Origin: Bradyrhizobium sp.
GTDB lineage: Bacteria; Pseudomonadota; Alphaproteobacteria; Rhizobiales; Xanthobacteraceae
Reading direction: 5' to 3'
DNA length: 64,000 nucleotides
NCBI RefSeq assembly: GCF_004799405.1
Contig: NZ_SSMW01000080.1
Location: 62,001 to 126,000 of the forward strand
Part shown: one piece after another, positions 8,452 through 17,503 of the stretch
Position numbering within the stretch: position 1 is the first letter of the stretch
Layout of the letters: the number at the start of each line of letters is the position of its first letter
Notes under the pieces: generated by a model
Told to the model about the DNA's origin: nothing
The model's input: the letters and a program-made list of their open reading frames with translations, nothing else
Databases searched by the model: none
Made by a program: the position numbers and the translations under genes

Positions 8452-9363
8452 GTGAGCAGCGTTGCGCCTACCGTCGAACCTGTCGTTGAACCTGTCGCGC
8501 CTGCGCGTACCTCGGGTCTTGCCGCGATCTTCGAGCACTCGCGCTATGTGCTCGGCGAGAACCGGGTTACCGCCTTTGCGTTCGGATTGCTGATCGTCAT
8601 TGTCTTTGCGGCGGTGTTCGGCCCCTACGTCGTTCCCCACGATCCGCTGGCGTCCGATACCGCGGCGGCATTGAAGCCGCCGTCATTGGCGCATTGGTTC
8701 GGCACCGACCAGTTGGGACGCGACATCTTCAGCCGCGTCATCGTGGCGACGCGGCTCGATACCTTCATCGCGGTCGCTTCTGTGGTGCTGGTGTTCCTGA
8801 TGGGCGGCCTCGCCGGCATCGCCGGCGGCTATTTCGGCGGCTGGACCGACCGCATCGTCGGGCGCATCGCCGACACCATCATGGCGTTCCCGCTGTTCGT
8901 GCTGGCGATGGGTATCGTCGCCGCGCTCGGCAACACCGTGCAGAACATCATCATTGCCACCGCGATCGTGAATTTCCCGCTTTACGCCCGCGTCGCCCGC
9001 GCCGAGGCCAATGTGCGCCGCGATGCCGGCTTCGTGCAGGCGGCGCGGCTGTCGGGCAACGGCGAATTCCGGATCCTGCTGGTGCACATCCTGCCCAACA
9101 TCATGCCGATCATGATCGTGCAGATGTCGCTGACCATGGGATACGCGATCCTCAACGCCGCCGGGCTGTCGTTCATCGGTCTCGGCGTGCGGCCGCCGAC
9201 CGCCGAATGGGGCATCATGGTCGCCGAGGGCGCCGGCTTCATGGTCTCGGGCGAATGGTGGATCGCGCTGTTTCCCGGCGTCGCGCTGATGATCGCGGTA
9301 TTTTGTTTCAACCTGCTCGGCGACGGGCTGCGCGATATCGTCGATCCGCAGCGGCGAACCTGA
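8452..9363 (+). CDS. DppC-type ABC transporter permease
   Basis: A 303-residue second permease subunit. It has an N-terminal cytoplasmic stretch rich in Pro and Val, then a conserved OppC segment (AHWFGTDQLGRDIFSRVIVA), several membrane helices and an EAA loop (FVQAARLSGNGEFRI). The frame begins with GTG at 8452. The ATG one base earlier is followed at once by a stop, so GTG is the likely start. It lies 10 bp after the DppB-type gene and 10 bp before the ATPase gene. Confidence 0.92.
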   Translation: MSSVAPTVEPVVEPVAPARTSGLAAIFEHSRYVLGENRVTAFAFGLLIVIVFAAVFGPYVVPHDPLASDTAAALKPPSLAHWFGTDQLGRDIFSRVIVATRLDTFIAVASVVLVFLMGGLAGIAGGYFGGWTDRIVGRIADTIMAFPLFVLAMGIVAALGNTVQNIIIATAIVNFPLYARVARAEANVRRDAGFVQAARLSGNGEFRILLVHILPNIMPIMIVQMSLTMGYAILNAAGLSFIGLGVRPPTAEWGIMVAEGAGFMVSGEWWIALFPGVALMIAVFCFNLLGDGLRDIVDPQRRT

Positions 9364-9373
9364 GGACCGAATC

Positions 9374-11098
9374 ATGACCGCGCAGCCGCTGCTCGACGTC
9401 AACGACCTCACGGTGGAATTCTCCACCCGGCGCGGCATCGTCAAGGCGGTGCAGCATGTCAATATCACCGTGGGCAAGGGCGAGACGCTCGGCATCGTCG
9501 GCGAATCCGGCTCCGGCAAATCCGTCACCTCCTATGCGGTGATGCGGATTCTCGACCGCGCCGGCAAGATCGCCGAAGGCTCGGTGATGTTCTCCGGCAT
9601 CGACGTGAAAACCGCGACCGAAGACCAGATGCGCGATTTGCGCGGCCGTGAAATCTCGATGATCTTCCAGAATCCGCGTGCCGCGCTCAATCCGATCCGC
9701 AAAGTGGGCGACCAGATCGAGGACGTGCTGCGCCAGCACGTCCAGCAGTCGACGGTCGGCGATCGCGGCGAGAAGGCGATCGAGGCGCTGGAACAGGTCA
9801 AGATCACGCGTCCGCGCGAACGCTATCACGCCTATCCGTTCGAACTTTCTGGCGGCATGTGCCAGCGTGTCGTGATCGCGCTGGCGCTGGCCTGCAATCC
9901 GCAGCTTCTGATCGCGGACGAGCCGACCACGGGCCTCGACGTCACCACGCAAAAAGCGGTGATGGACCTGATCGTGGAGCTGACCAGGCGGCGGGGCATG
10001 TCGACGATCCTGATCACCCACGATCTCGGTCTCGCCGCAGCCTATTGCGACCGCGTGGTGGTGATGGAGAAGGGCCGTGTGGTCGAAACCGCGCTGTCGG
10101 CCGATATCTTCGCCAGGCCGGAACACGCCTATACCCGGAAGCTGATGCGCGCGACGCCGCGGCTCGGCGTCTCCTTGCGCGATTTGCTGCCGGAGGAGGA
10201 GGCAGCCGCGTTGCCTGTCCACCCCGCTTCCGACATGGCGCCGGCCGGTGACGAGGCGATAAAACCGCTGCTGCTGGTCGAAAAGCTGGTCAAGGAATAT
10301 CCGCGCCAGGGCGCCACGGCGACGCTGACCAAGCTGTTCTCCCGCAAGCCGCCGGTCGAGCTCGAACAATTCCGCGCCGTCGACGGCATCAGCTTCAGCG
10401 TGGGGCGCGGCGAGAGCGTCGGTCTGGTCGGTGAATCCGGTTGCGGCAAGTCGACCACCTCGATGATGGTGATGCGATTGCTCGACCAGACCTCGGGTCG
10501 CATCATGTTCGACGGCGATGAGATCGGCGACATCCTGCCCAATGCGTTCGCGCGGCTGCCGTTGCGCAAGAGCATCCAGATGGTGTTCCAGGATCCGACC
10601 GACAGCCTCAATCCGCGCTTTACCGCGGCGCGCGCCATCGTCGATCCCATCATGCAGCTCGGCGACATCAGGGGACGCGACGCGTTGCGCGCCCGCTGCG
10701 AGCAACTGTCAGGGCTGGTCGGGCTGCCGGTCAACCTGCTCGACCGTTTCCCGCATCAATTGTCGGGCGGACAGAAGGCCCGCGTCGGCATCGCGCGCGC
10801 CATCGCCCTGCATCCCAAGCTCGTCATTCTGGACGAGCCGACCGCGGCCCTCGATGTCTCGGTGCAGGCGGTGGTGTTGAATCTGCTGCAGGATTTGAAG
10901 CAGTCGATGGGGATGAGCTATTTGTTCGTGTCGCACGATTTGAATGTGGTGCGGTTATTGTGCGATCGTGTCATTGTGATGCGGACCGGACGAATCGTCG
11001 AACAGGGCCCGTCCGAGCGCGTCCTCGGCGATCCGCAGGACGCCTATACAAAAGAATTGCTGACGGCGATTCCGCACCCGCCGCTGCCGGTTCATTGA
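9374..11098 (+). CDS. Fused DppD-DppF ABC transporter ATPase
   Basis: A 574-residue protein with two complete ABC domains in one chain. Domain 1 has Walker A GESGSGKS (about 43-50), signature LSGGMCQR and Walker B LLIADEPTTG. Domain 2 has GESGCGKS (about 354-361), signature LSGGQKAR and Walker B LVILDEPTAA. Each half ends in the oligopeptide-type extension (HAYTRKL, DAYTKEL). It powers the two permeases. The signature of domain 1 carries Met-Cys in place of Gln-X, a mild departure. The fusion is common in Rhizobiales transporters of this class. Confidence 0.93.
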   Translation: MTAQPLLDVNDLTVEFSTRRGIVKAVQHVNITVGKGETLGIVGESGSGKSVTSYAVMRILDRAGKIAEGSVMFSGIDVKTATEDQMRDLRGREISMIFQNPRAALNPIRKVGDQIEDVLRQHVQQSTVGDRGEKAIEALEQVKITRPRERYHAYPFELSGGMCQRVVIALALACNPQLLIADEPTTGLDVTTQKAVMDLIVELTRRRGMSTILITHDLGLAAAYCDRVVVMEKGRVVETALSADIFARPEHAYTRKLMRATPRLGVSLRDLLPEEEAAALPVHPASDMAPAGDEAIKPLLLVEKLVKEYPRQGATATLTKLFSRKPPVELEQFRAVDGISFSVGRGESVGLVGESGCGKSTTSMMVMRLLDQTSGRIMFDGDEIGDILPNAFARLPLRKSIQMVFQDPTDSLNPRFTAARAIVDPIMQLGDIRGRDALRARCEQLSGLVGLPVNLLDRFPHQLSGGQKARVGIARAIALHPKLVILDEPTAALDVSVQAVVLNLLQDLKQSMGMSYLFVSHDLNVVRLLCDRVIVMRTGRIVEQGPSERVLGDPQDAYTKELLTAIPHPPLPVH

Positions 11099-11108
11099 TG
11101 AGAGAGCC

Positions 11109-11291
11109 ATGGCTGCTGATCCGCTGGACGATTACATCGACGCCGTCTCAAGGGCGCTGGCGCTTGCCGTCGACGACGCCTGGAAGCCGTCGGTCAAGGC
11201 CAATCTCGAAGTGTCGCTGAGGCTGGCGCGGCTGGTCGATGAATTTGCGCTTCCCGACGAAACCGAGCCGGCCAGTGTCTTTGCAGCCTGA
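11109..11291 (+). CDS. AtzG-like small subunit (DUF4089)
   Basis: A 60-residue protein with the pattern DPLDDYIDAVSRALALAV...[30 protein letters not shown]. This is the GatC-like DUF4089 fold that forms a complex with AtzE amidases; in Pseudomonas sp. ADP it is AtzG and stabilises the 1-carboxybiuret hydrolase. The acidic C-terminus ([10 protein letters not shown]) is the segment that packs on the amidase. It starts 11 bp after the ATPase gene and its end overlaps the amidase gene, as expected of partner subunits. Confidence 0.85.
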   Translation: MAADPLDDYIDAVSRALALAVDDAWKPSVKANLEVSLRLARLVDEFALPDETEPASVFAA

Positions 11292-12696
11292 TATCGCCGT
11301 GACCGCCGGGCATGACGGGCTGTCGGCAGCGGACATCGCACGCGCGGTGACCGGCCGGAAGATGTCAGCGCTTGGCGTGACCGAGGCGGCGCTGGCACGG
11401 ATCGCCAAACACGATTCTGTCCTGAATGCATTCACCGATGTGACCGCCGATCGCGCGCGCGCCAAGGCGCGAGCGGTCGATGCGGCGATTGCGGCTGGCG
11501 AGAGTGCCGGGCCGCTGGCCGGCGTGCCGTTCGCGGTGAAAAACCTGTTCGATGTGCGGGGCTTGCCGACCCGCGCCGGCTCGAAGATCAATCGCGATCT
11601 TGCGCCGTCGCCGCGCGACGCCACGCTGATCGAGCGGATGGAAGCCGCCGGTGCCGTGCTGGTCGGCGCGCTCAACATGGGCGAATATGCTTACGACTTC
11701 ACCGGCGAGAACGTGCATGACGGCCCGTCGCGCAATCCGCATGACGTGACGCGGATGACCGGCGGCTCGTCCGGCGGCTCCGGCGGCGCGGTCGGCGGCG
11801 GTCTTGTCCCGATCGCGCTGGGCTCCGACACCAACGGCTCGATCCGGGTGCCGTCTTCGTTCTGCGGAATTTTCGGGCTGAAGCCGACCTACGGCCGGCT
11901 GTCCCGCGCAAGGTCGTTTCCGTTCGTCGCAAGCTTCGATCATCTCGGTCCTTTCGCGCGCAGCGTCGGCGATCTGGCGCTGGCCTATGACGCGATGCAG
12001 GGCCCCGATCCGGATGACGCGGCCTGCACGGCGCGGCCGGCCGAGCCGGTGACCGCGCTGTTGGCGCAGGACATCGGGAACTTGCGAATCGCGATCGCCG
12101 GCGGATATTTCCAGACCAACGTTTTTCCCGAAGCCAAAGAGGCGGTCGCCCGCGTCGCCAGGGCGCTCGGCGCCGCGCGTACCATCGAAATTCCCGAAGC
12201 CGCGCGCGCCCGCGCCGCAGCCTATGTCATCACCACGTCCGAAGGCGCCTCGCTGCATCTCGATCGCCTGCGTAACCGCCCGAACGATTTCGATCCGGCG
12301 GTGCGCGACCGGTTGCTGGCGGGCGCGATGATTCCGGCGCCCCTGGTCGACCGCGCGCAGAAATTCCGCCGCTGGTATCGCGCCAGGGTGCTGGAGATTT
12401 TCAGGTCGGTCGATGTGATCGTCGCGCCGGCGACGCCTTGTGTCGCGCCGAAACTCGGGCAGGCGACCTTCGTGCTGGACGGCGTCGAACTGCCGGTGCG
12501 CGCCAATATCGGCATCCACACCCAACCGATTTCCTTCATCGGCTTGCCGGTGGTTGCCGTACCCGTTCCGCTCGAGCCGATGCCGATCGGCGTGCAGATC
12601 ATTGCCGCGCCGTGGCGGGAAGATATTGCGCTGCGCGCAGCCTACACGCTGGAGCGCGCCGGCGTGGTCTGCGCGCCGCCACCGAGAGCCCTGTAA
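11275..12696 (+). CDS. AtzE-like amidase (1-carboxybiuret/biuret hydrolase family)
   Basis: An amidase-signature enzyme of about 473 residues from GTG 11275; an in-frame ATG at 11239 would add 12 residues and overlap the AtzG gene further. With the GTG start, the Ser-cisSer-Lys triad is visible: K89 ([10 protein letters not shown]), S165/S166 (GGSSGGSGG) and S189 ([10 protein letters not shown]). Segments such as AGSKINRD and [16 protein letters not shown] are those of the AtzE group. With AtzG it removes ammonia from 1-carboxybiuret on the way to allophanate. Its 17-bp overlap with the small subunit suggests translational coupling. Exact substrate in this organism is not known. Confidence 0.85.
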   Translation: MSLQPDIAVTAGHDGLSAADIARAVTGRKMSALGVTEAALARIAKHDSVLNAFTDVTADRARAKARAVDAAIAAGESAGPLAGVPFAVKNLFDVRGLPTRAGSKINRDLAPSPRDATLIERMEAAGAVLVGALNMGEYAYDFTGENVHDGPSRNPHDVTRMTGGSSGGSGGAVGGGLVPIALGSDTNGSIRVPSSFCGIFGLKPTYGRLSRARSFPFVASFDHLGPFARSVGDLALAYDAMQGPDPDDAACTARPAEPVTALLAQDIGNLRIAIAGGYFQTNVFPEAKEAVARVARALGAARTIEIPEAARARAAAYVITTSEGASLHLDRLRNRPNDFDPAVRDRLLAGAMIPAPLVDRAQKFRRWYRARVLEIFRSVDVIVAPATPCVAPKLGQATFVLDGVELPVRANIGIHTQPISFIGLPVVAVPVPLEPMPIGVQIIAAPWREDIALRAAYTLERAGVVCAPPPRAL

Positions 12697-12709
12697 AGGA
12701 GATTGCAGG

Positions 12710-13126
12710 ATGGAGGTCGATCTCCCCGACGTCGTTGCCGAAGTGACCGCGCAATTCGCGCGCTACGAGGCGGCATTGGTGTCGAACGACGTCGCGGTGC
12801 TCGGCGAGTTGTTTCGCGTCGATCCGCGCACGCTTCGCTACGGGATCGGCGAAAATCTCTACGGCTACGACGCGATCGCGGCATTTCGCGCGGCGCGCTC
12901 GCCGATGGGATTGATGCGCAGGACCGCAAGGACATTGATTACAAGTTACGGCCGCGATGCCGCGGTGGCCTCGACGCTGTTCTATCGCGACGCCTGGACC
13001 GGCAGCAAAGTGGGGCGGCAGATGCAAACCTGGGTTCGATTTACTGAAGGTTGGCGGATCGTCGCCGCCCATGTCAGCATCATCGACGAGCCCGAATCTT
13101 CCAAAGCGCCGGGTCAAAAGCCATGA
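12710..13126 (+). CDS. AtzH-like protein (DUF3225, NTF2/SnoaL fold)
   Basis: ATG 12710 follows a good AAGGAGAT site, giving 138 residues. The sequence ([51 protein letters not shown]) matches the DUF3225 branch of the NTF2-like superfamily. AtzH of Pseudomonas sp. ADP belongs here and is described as an amidohydrolase that handles 1,3-dicarboxyurea, feeding allophanate. The gene sits between the AtzE-like amidase and the GntR regulator, with an ATGA overlap with the latter. Family is confident; activity is inferred from neighbours. Confidence 0.82.
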   Translation: MEVDLPDVVAEVTAQFARYEAALVSNDVAVLGELFRVDPRTLRYGIGENLYGYDAIAAFRAARSPMGLMRRTARTLITSYGRDAAVASTLFYRDAWTGSKVGRQMQTWVRFTEGWRIVAAHVSIIDEPESSKAPGQKP

Positions 13127-13860
13127 GTCTTGACGATCTTCCAGCCGGCGCCCCGCAACGTCCTGCTGCCGGGGCCGAGACCCCGGTTCGCAGGGTCGAC
13201 CGCGCCGGGCCCTATCCGGACAAGATCACGCGCGCCGAGGAATTGCGGCTGCAATTGGCGGACGAAATCGTACGCGGCGCGCTGCCGCCCGGCGCCGCTC
13301 TCGACGAGACCGACATCGCGCAGCGCTTCAAGGTCTCGCGCACGCCGGTCCGCGAGGCACTGCGCCAGCTTGCGGCCAGCGGCCTGATTGACGTCCGCGC
13401 GCATCGCGGCGCGGTGGTGGCGCGGCCCTCGATTGAACGGTTGACCGGAATGTTCGAGGCGATGGCGGAACTGGAAGCGCTGTGCGCCGGGCTTGCCGCC
13501 GAGCGGATGCTGCCGGCGGAGCGCCACCGGCTGGAGGCGATTCACGAGGAATTGCGGGTGCTGAGCCACGCCGGCAATCCAGACCGCTTCCACGAAGTCA
13601 ACGAGCGCTTTCACAATGCGATCTATGCCGGCTCGCAGAACGGCTATATCGCCGAAATGACGCTGGCGACGCGGGTGCGGGTGCAGCCGTTTCGCCGCGC
13701 GCAATTCCGCAACCTCGGGCGCCTGGCCAAATCCCACGCCGAGCACGATCGCGTCGTGGTCGCCATCATGCGCGGCGACCGCACCGGCGCCGCAACCGCG
13801 ATGCGCGCGCATATCGAACTGGTGCGCGGCGAATACGAGTTGTACGCGGTATCGGTTTAG
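13123..13860 (+). CDS. GntR-family regulator, FCD subfamily
   Basis: A 245-residue regulator starting in the ATGA overlap with the AtzH-like gene. The winged helix-turn-helix is at about 40-100 ([33 protein letters not shown] [19 protein letters not shown]). An all-helical FCD ligand domain occupies 105-240, with conserved metal-binding-type His residues ([27 protein letters not shown]). Being the last gene of the operon, it probably controls the transporter and hydrolases in response to a pathway intermediate. Candidate operators are noted at 5570-5579 and 15833-15842. Confidence 0.9.
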   Translation: MSLDDLPAGAPQRPAAGAETPVRRVDRAGPYPDKITRAEELRLQLADEIVRGALPPGAALDETDIAQRFKVSRTPVREALRQLAASGLIDVRAHRGAVVARPSIERLTGMFEAMAELEALCAGLAAERMLPAERHRLEAIHEELRVLSHAGNPDRFHEVNERFHNAIYAGSQNGYIAEMTLATRVRVQPFRRAQFRNLGRLAKSHAEHDRVVVAIMRGDRTGAATAMRAHIELVRGEYELYAVSV

Positions 13861-13865
13861 TCTTC

Positions 13866-13892
13866 TCACCTCTCCCCGCAGGCGCGGGGCGA
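13866..13892. repeat. Short GC palindrome between convergent genes
   Basis: CTCTCCCCGC and GCGGGGCGAG form a hairpin between the convergent GntR and allophanate hydrolase genes. It is a short member of the CTCTCCCC/GGGGAGAG repeat family found at several places in this window, and could serve as a bidirectional terminator. Confidence 0.5.
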
Positions 13893-13900
13893 GCGAGCGG

Positions 13901-15697
13901 TCACACCGCCACCTTCTCCGCCACAAAGGCCCGCCAGCCGCCGAATGCGGAGATATCCCGCGCGCCGTCGATCGCGGTGGGTTCGACGATAAAGCCCTTG
14001 ACGCCGCGGCCGTCGGCGAGACGGACGGTGCCGATCGACAGCGGCGGCGGGATCGCGGCGACGAATTCCCCGAATGATGCCGCCGGCAGCGCCCAGATCT
14101 CCAGCGCGATCGACGATCCGGTTCCTGCCGCCACCCGCAGCATTCCGGGTTTCGGCGGCGTGGTGGGAAGCGCATAGAGCTTGTAGTCCGGCGCGGTCGA
14201 GGTTGCTTCCAGCAGGCGTCCGCGCAGCGCCTTCAATTCGCCGTTGAGCACCATGCCCGACAGATGCGCGCCGACTACCGCGATGGCGATCTCGTCGCCG
14301 TCAACGCCCGCCCTCAACGCCGAAAAAGCCGGCTGTGGCAGGTTTCGGCTGCCCATCGGGAGCCTGGTGTCGGCGTGGAAGACGCGGCCGATGCTGGCGA
14401 GCCGTGCGTCCTGCCCGGTCGGCGCCAATAGCGTGATGCCGAACGGGATGTCGTCGGGCCGGATCGCTGCCGGCAATGCCAGGCCGCATAGATCGAGCAG
14501 GTTGACGAAATTGGTGTAGGTGCCGAGCCGGCTGTTGAGTTCGATCGGATTGGCCAGCACTTGCGCCGTTGAGTACACCGTCGGCGTCGTTGGCAGCACC
14601 AGGGCGTCGATATTGGCAAAGGCCCGCTCGGCGATCCGGCGCAACCCCTGCAGCCGGTAGAACGATGCAAAGGTGTCGGCAGCGGTTAGCCGCGCGCCGG
14701 CGGCGGTGATTTCGCGCGTCACCGGATGAATCGAATCCGGCGATGAGGCCAGGAGGTCGCGGACCACCAGATAGCGCTCCGCGACCCACGGGCCTTCATA
14801 GAGCAGCCGTGCGGTTTCATAGAACGGCTCGAGATCGAACCCGACCAGCGTGGCGCCGAGCGATGTCCAGCGATCGAGCGCATCGCGGTACGCCTTCTCC
14901 GAGGCCTTGTCGCCGAAGAAGATCAGTTGCCCGTCACGCGGCACGCCCAGCCTGAGATTGGACGGAAACGCGCTCATCTGCGCCAGCGGCCGGATCCGCG
15001 AAAACGGGTCGGCGCCGTCGGGGCCGGCCATCGCGCTCAACGCCGTCATGGCGTCGTCGACGGTCAGCGAGAACACCGACACGCAATCCAGCGTGCGGCA
15101 GGCCGGCACCAGGCCGGCGGTGGAGATCAGCCCGAGGCTCGGTTTCAGGCCCACGATATTGTTGAGCATCGCCGGCACGCGGCCGGAGCCGGCGGTATCG
15201 GTGCCCAGTGCCAGCGGCACGAGGCCGGCCGATACGGCCACGGCCGATCCCGAACTCGATCCGCCCGGAATGAGATCGCCGCGCATCGGATTGTCGGGAA
15301 TGCCATAGGGCGAGCGCACGCCAACGAGGCCGGTGGCGAACTGGTCGAGATTGGTTTTGCCGATGATGATGGCGCCGGCGGCGCGCAGCCGCGCCACCGA
15401 GGTCGCGTCATGCGCAGGCGCGTAGGCAAAGGCCGGGCAGGCCGCGGTAGTAGGCAAACCGGCGACGTCGATATTGTCTTTGACGGCGACGGGGATGCCG
15501 TAGAGCGGAAGCTGCAAGGCATCTTTCGCCGTTAGGGCTTCCGCTTCCGCCAATGCTTCTGTCTCGTTGCGCAGGCTGATGAAGATGGCGGGATCGTTGT
15601 GGTCGCGAATGCGTGCAAAGGTGCGCACGACGGTCTGTGCCGGCGACACGGAGCCTGCGCGGTGCGCGGCGACCAACGCTGCGACAGTTTCAGTCAC
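13901..15697 (-). CDS. Allophanate hydrolase, AtzF-like
   Basis: A 598-residue two-domain enzyme. The N-terminal amidase-signature domain carries K73 (VAVKDNIDVAG), S147-S149 (GGSSSGS) and S171 (TDTAGSGRVPA), the Ser-cisSer-Lys triad. The C-terminal roughly 150 residues (FSALRAGVDGDEIAIAVVGA, GTGSSIALEIWALP, DGRGVKGFIVEP) form the decarboxylating domain of allophanate hydrolases. It converts allophanate to CO2 and ammonia, the final step after AtzE/AtzH. It faces the transporter-atz operon convergently and must have its own promoter. Length is that of AtzF and no residue seems lost. Confidence 0.92.
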   Translation of the reverse strand: MTETVAALVAAHRAGSVSPAQTVVRTFARIRDHNDPAIFISLRNETEALAEAEALTAKDALQLPLYGIPVAVKDNIDVAGLPTTAACPAFAYAPAHDATSVARLRAAGAIIIGKTNLDQFATGLVGVRSPYGIPDNPMRGDLIPGGSSSGSAVAVSAGLVPLALGTDTAGSGRVPAMLNNIVGLKPSLGLISTAGLVPACRTLDCVSVFSLTVDDAMTALSAMAGPDGADPFSRIRPLAQMSAFPSNLRLGVPRDGQLIFFGDKASEKAYRDALDRWTSLGATLVGFDLEPFYETARLLYEGPWVAERYLVVRDLLASSPDSIHPVTREITAAGARLTAADTFASFYRLQGLRRIAERAFANIDALVLPTTPTVYSTAQVLANPIELNSRLGTYTNFVNLLDLCGLALPAAIRPDDIPFGITLLAPTGQDARLASIGRVFHADTRLPMGSRNLPQPAFSALRAGVDGDEIAIAVVGAHLSGMVLNGELKALRGRLLEATSTAPDYKLYALPTTPPKPGMLRVAAGTGSSIALEIWALPAASFGEFVAAIPPPLSIGTVRLADGRGVKGFIVEPTAIDGARDISAFGGWRAFVAEKVAV

Positions 15698-16008
15698 GCG
15701 GTGCTCCGATCGTTGCGAAAGATGCGGTCCGCAAAACGCGGCAGGCCGGTAGTGGCTGGGCCAAAGTTTGCCATGGCGGGCGGTGCTCCGGGACCGGAAA
15801 TCCTTGATCAGATCGAAGCAAGCGGTGTGCCATTGTGTACATCGCCTCGCAACAACGAATTCCGAGAATGATGCTGGTTTGTCAATTGCTTGAATGAACC
15901 TCGGAGCAACGATTGCGGTTCTGCCTCTCCGGTCAATCCATTGTATTTGCCCATTTTATGAGCAGCACGAATTCCGCCGCGTGGCTGATACGACCGGCTT
16001 CCGCAAAT
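15698..16008. other. Intergenic region carrying the allophanate hydrolase promoter side
   Basis: 311 bp between the type II NADH dehydrogenase stop and the AtzF-like start, both on the minus strand. TTGTGTACAT at 15833-15842 differs at two of ten positions from the TTGTATACAA pattern of FCD-type GntR sites and lies about 135 bp before the AtzF-like start. No gene is credible in it. Confidence 0.4.
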
Positions 16009-17289
16009 TCACTTGCTGACTTTGCTGCTGCCTTGCGTGATCAGGCGCGCGGCGCGTTGATCGCGGGCGTGGATCCACAGCCAACTGATGGCGACGCTCA
16101 ACCGGTTGCGCAGGCCGATCAGAAAATAGATGTGCGCGATGCCCCATATCCACCAGGCCAGCGTGCCGCGCAGCTTGACGCGCCCGAAATCGATCACCGC
16201 CTTGCGCTTGCCGATCTGCGCCAGGCTGCCGGCGTGCCTGTAACGGAACGGCGCAGGTGTGACGCCGCGCAGCCGCGCCTTGATGGCAGCGGCGACATAC
16301 TGTCCCTCCTGCTTGGCTGCCGGCGCGATACCGGGGACCGGCTTGCCATCCGGGCCGGCGATTACGACGGTGTCGCCGATGGCGAAGATATCGGGATGGC
16401 CCGATACGGTGAGATCGGGCAACACTTGCAGGCGGCCGGCGCGGTCGGCCGCGGCAGCAAGCCATTCGGCGGCGGGCGAGGCGCGCACGCCGGCGGCCCA
16501 GATGATGGTCGTGGTGTCGAGCCGGTTATCACCATAGACCACCTCGTCGGCGGTGCACGCGGTGACGGCCTGTCCCAGCATCACTTCGACGCCGATACTC
16601 ATCAGCGAGCGTTGCGCATAGGTCGACAGATCGTCGGCGAAGCCCGCCAGCACGCGGGACCCGGCCTCGATCAGAACGACGCGCGTCTTGTGGGTGTCGA
16701 TGTTGCGGAAGTCCGGCGGCAGCGTGTCCTGCGCCAGTTCGGCGATGGTGCCTGCGAGTTCGACGCCGGTCGGGCCGGCGCCGACGATGACAAAGGTCAG
16801 CAGCGCCGCCCGCCGCCGCGGATCGTTCTCGCGCTCGGCGCGTTCGAAGGCTACCAGGATGCGGCGCCGGAGTGTGGTGGCGTCCTCCAATGTTTTCAGG
16901 CCGGGCGCGAACGGCTCCCACTCGTCATGACCGAAATACGCATGACGGGCGCCGGTGGCGAGCACCAGCGTGTCATAGGATAGCGCCTCGCCGTCATCGA
17001 GCAGCACCCGCTTGCCAGCCGCATCCACGCCGGTCACCGTGGCGAACAGGGTCGTCACTTCAGGGCGATCGCGCAGCAGATAGCGGATCGGCCACGCGAT
17101 CTCCGATGTCGCCAGCGACGCAGTGGCGACCTGGTACAATAGCGGCTGGAACAGATGATGGTTGCGCCGGTCGACCACCGTGATGCGGACCGGCGCGCCC
17201 GCGAGGCGAAACGCCGCCTCCAAGCCGCCGAAGCCGGCGCCGACAATCACGACATGATGCGGTTTTGTCGGGTGCGGCGGCTCTGTCAT
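16009..17289 (-). CDS. Type II NADH:quinone oxidoreductase (NDH-2)
   Basis: A 426-residue FAD protein. The FAD-binding Rossmann motif is VVIVGAGFGGLEAAFRL near the N-terminus; the NADH-binding motif FVIVGAGPTGVELAGTIAEL is at about 165-184. The FAD site near the C-terminus reads PDIFAIGDT, and AAKQEGQYVAAAI is the quinone-site helix typical of Ndh. The C-terminal hydrophobic helix (LAWWIWGIAHIYFLIGLRNRL) associates with the membrane. It passes electrons from NADH to quinone without pumping protons. No neighbour links it to a pathway. Confidence 0.9.
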   Translation of the reverse strand: MTEPPHPTKPHHVVIVGAGFGGLEAAFRLAGAPVRITVVDRRNHHLFQPLLYQVATASLATSEIAWPIRYLLRDRPEVTTLFATVTGVDAAGKRVLLDDGEALSYDTLVLATGARHAYFGHDEWEPFAPGLKTLEDATTLRRRILVAFERAERENDPRRRAALLTFVIVGAGPTGVELAGTIAELAQDTLPPDFRNIDTHKTRVVLIEAGSRVLAGFADDLSTYAQRSLMSIGVEVMLGQAVTACTADEVVYGDNRLDTTTIIWAAGVRASPAAEWLAAAADRAGRLQVLPDLTVSGHPDIFAIGDTVVIAGPDGKPVPGIAPAAKQEGQYVAAAIKARLRGVTPAPFRYRHAGSLAQIGKRKAVIDFGRVKLRGTLAWWIWGIAHIYFLIGLRNRLSVAISWLWIHARDQRAARLITQGSSKVSK

Positions 17290-17429
17290 GCGTAGCCTCT
17301 ACAGGTTTCAGAGCGTGCTGTGCTGCAAGGACCAAAAGCTGCGACCAGATTGCCGATCGCCGCGATTCTCAGACCGATTGCTCACACACCTGGCGGATAT
17401 AAAGCCACGGTCGTTGATTCCCAACCAGC

Positions 17430-17437
17430 ACTATAAT
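17430..17437. repeat. Target-site duplication ACTATAAT, left copy
   Basis: The 8-bp sequence ACTATAAT abuts the outer base of the left inverted repeat and recurs at 19677-19684 beyond the right one. Eight bases is the duplication length usual for IS1595-family elements. Confidence 0.88.
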
Positions 17438-17462
17438 GCGTATTATAACCTTGACAAAGCAG
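17438..17462 (+). repeat. Left terminal inverted repeat of the IS1595-like element
   Basis: Begins GCGTATTATAACC and continues TTGACAAAGCAG. It matches the reverse complement of 19652-19676 at 23 of 25 positions. The TTGACA within it also acts as a -35 candidate for the transposase gene. Confidence 0.88.
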
Positions 17463-17479
17463 ATCGACAGAGTTAAGAT
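17451..17479 (+). promoter_or_regulatory. Transposase promoter embedded in the left repeat
   Basis: TTGACA at 17451-17456 is separated by exactly 17 bp from TAAGAT at 17474-17479, 25 bp before the transposase ATG. The -35 hexamer is inside the inverted repeat, so transposase binding there could repress its own transcription. Confidence 0.65.
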
Positions 17480-17503
17480 TGCTTCAATTCTGGAGCTATC
17501 GCC

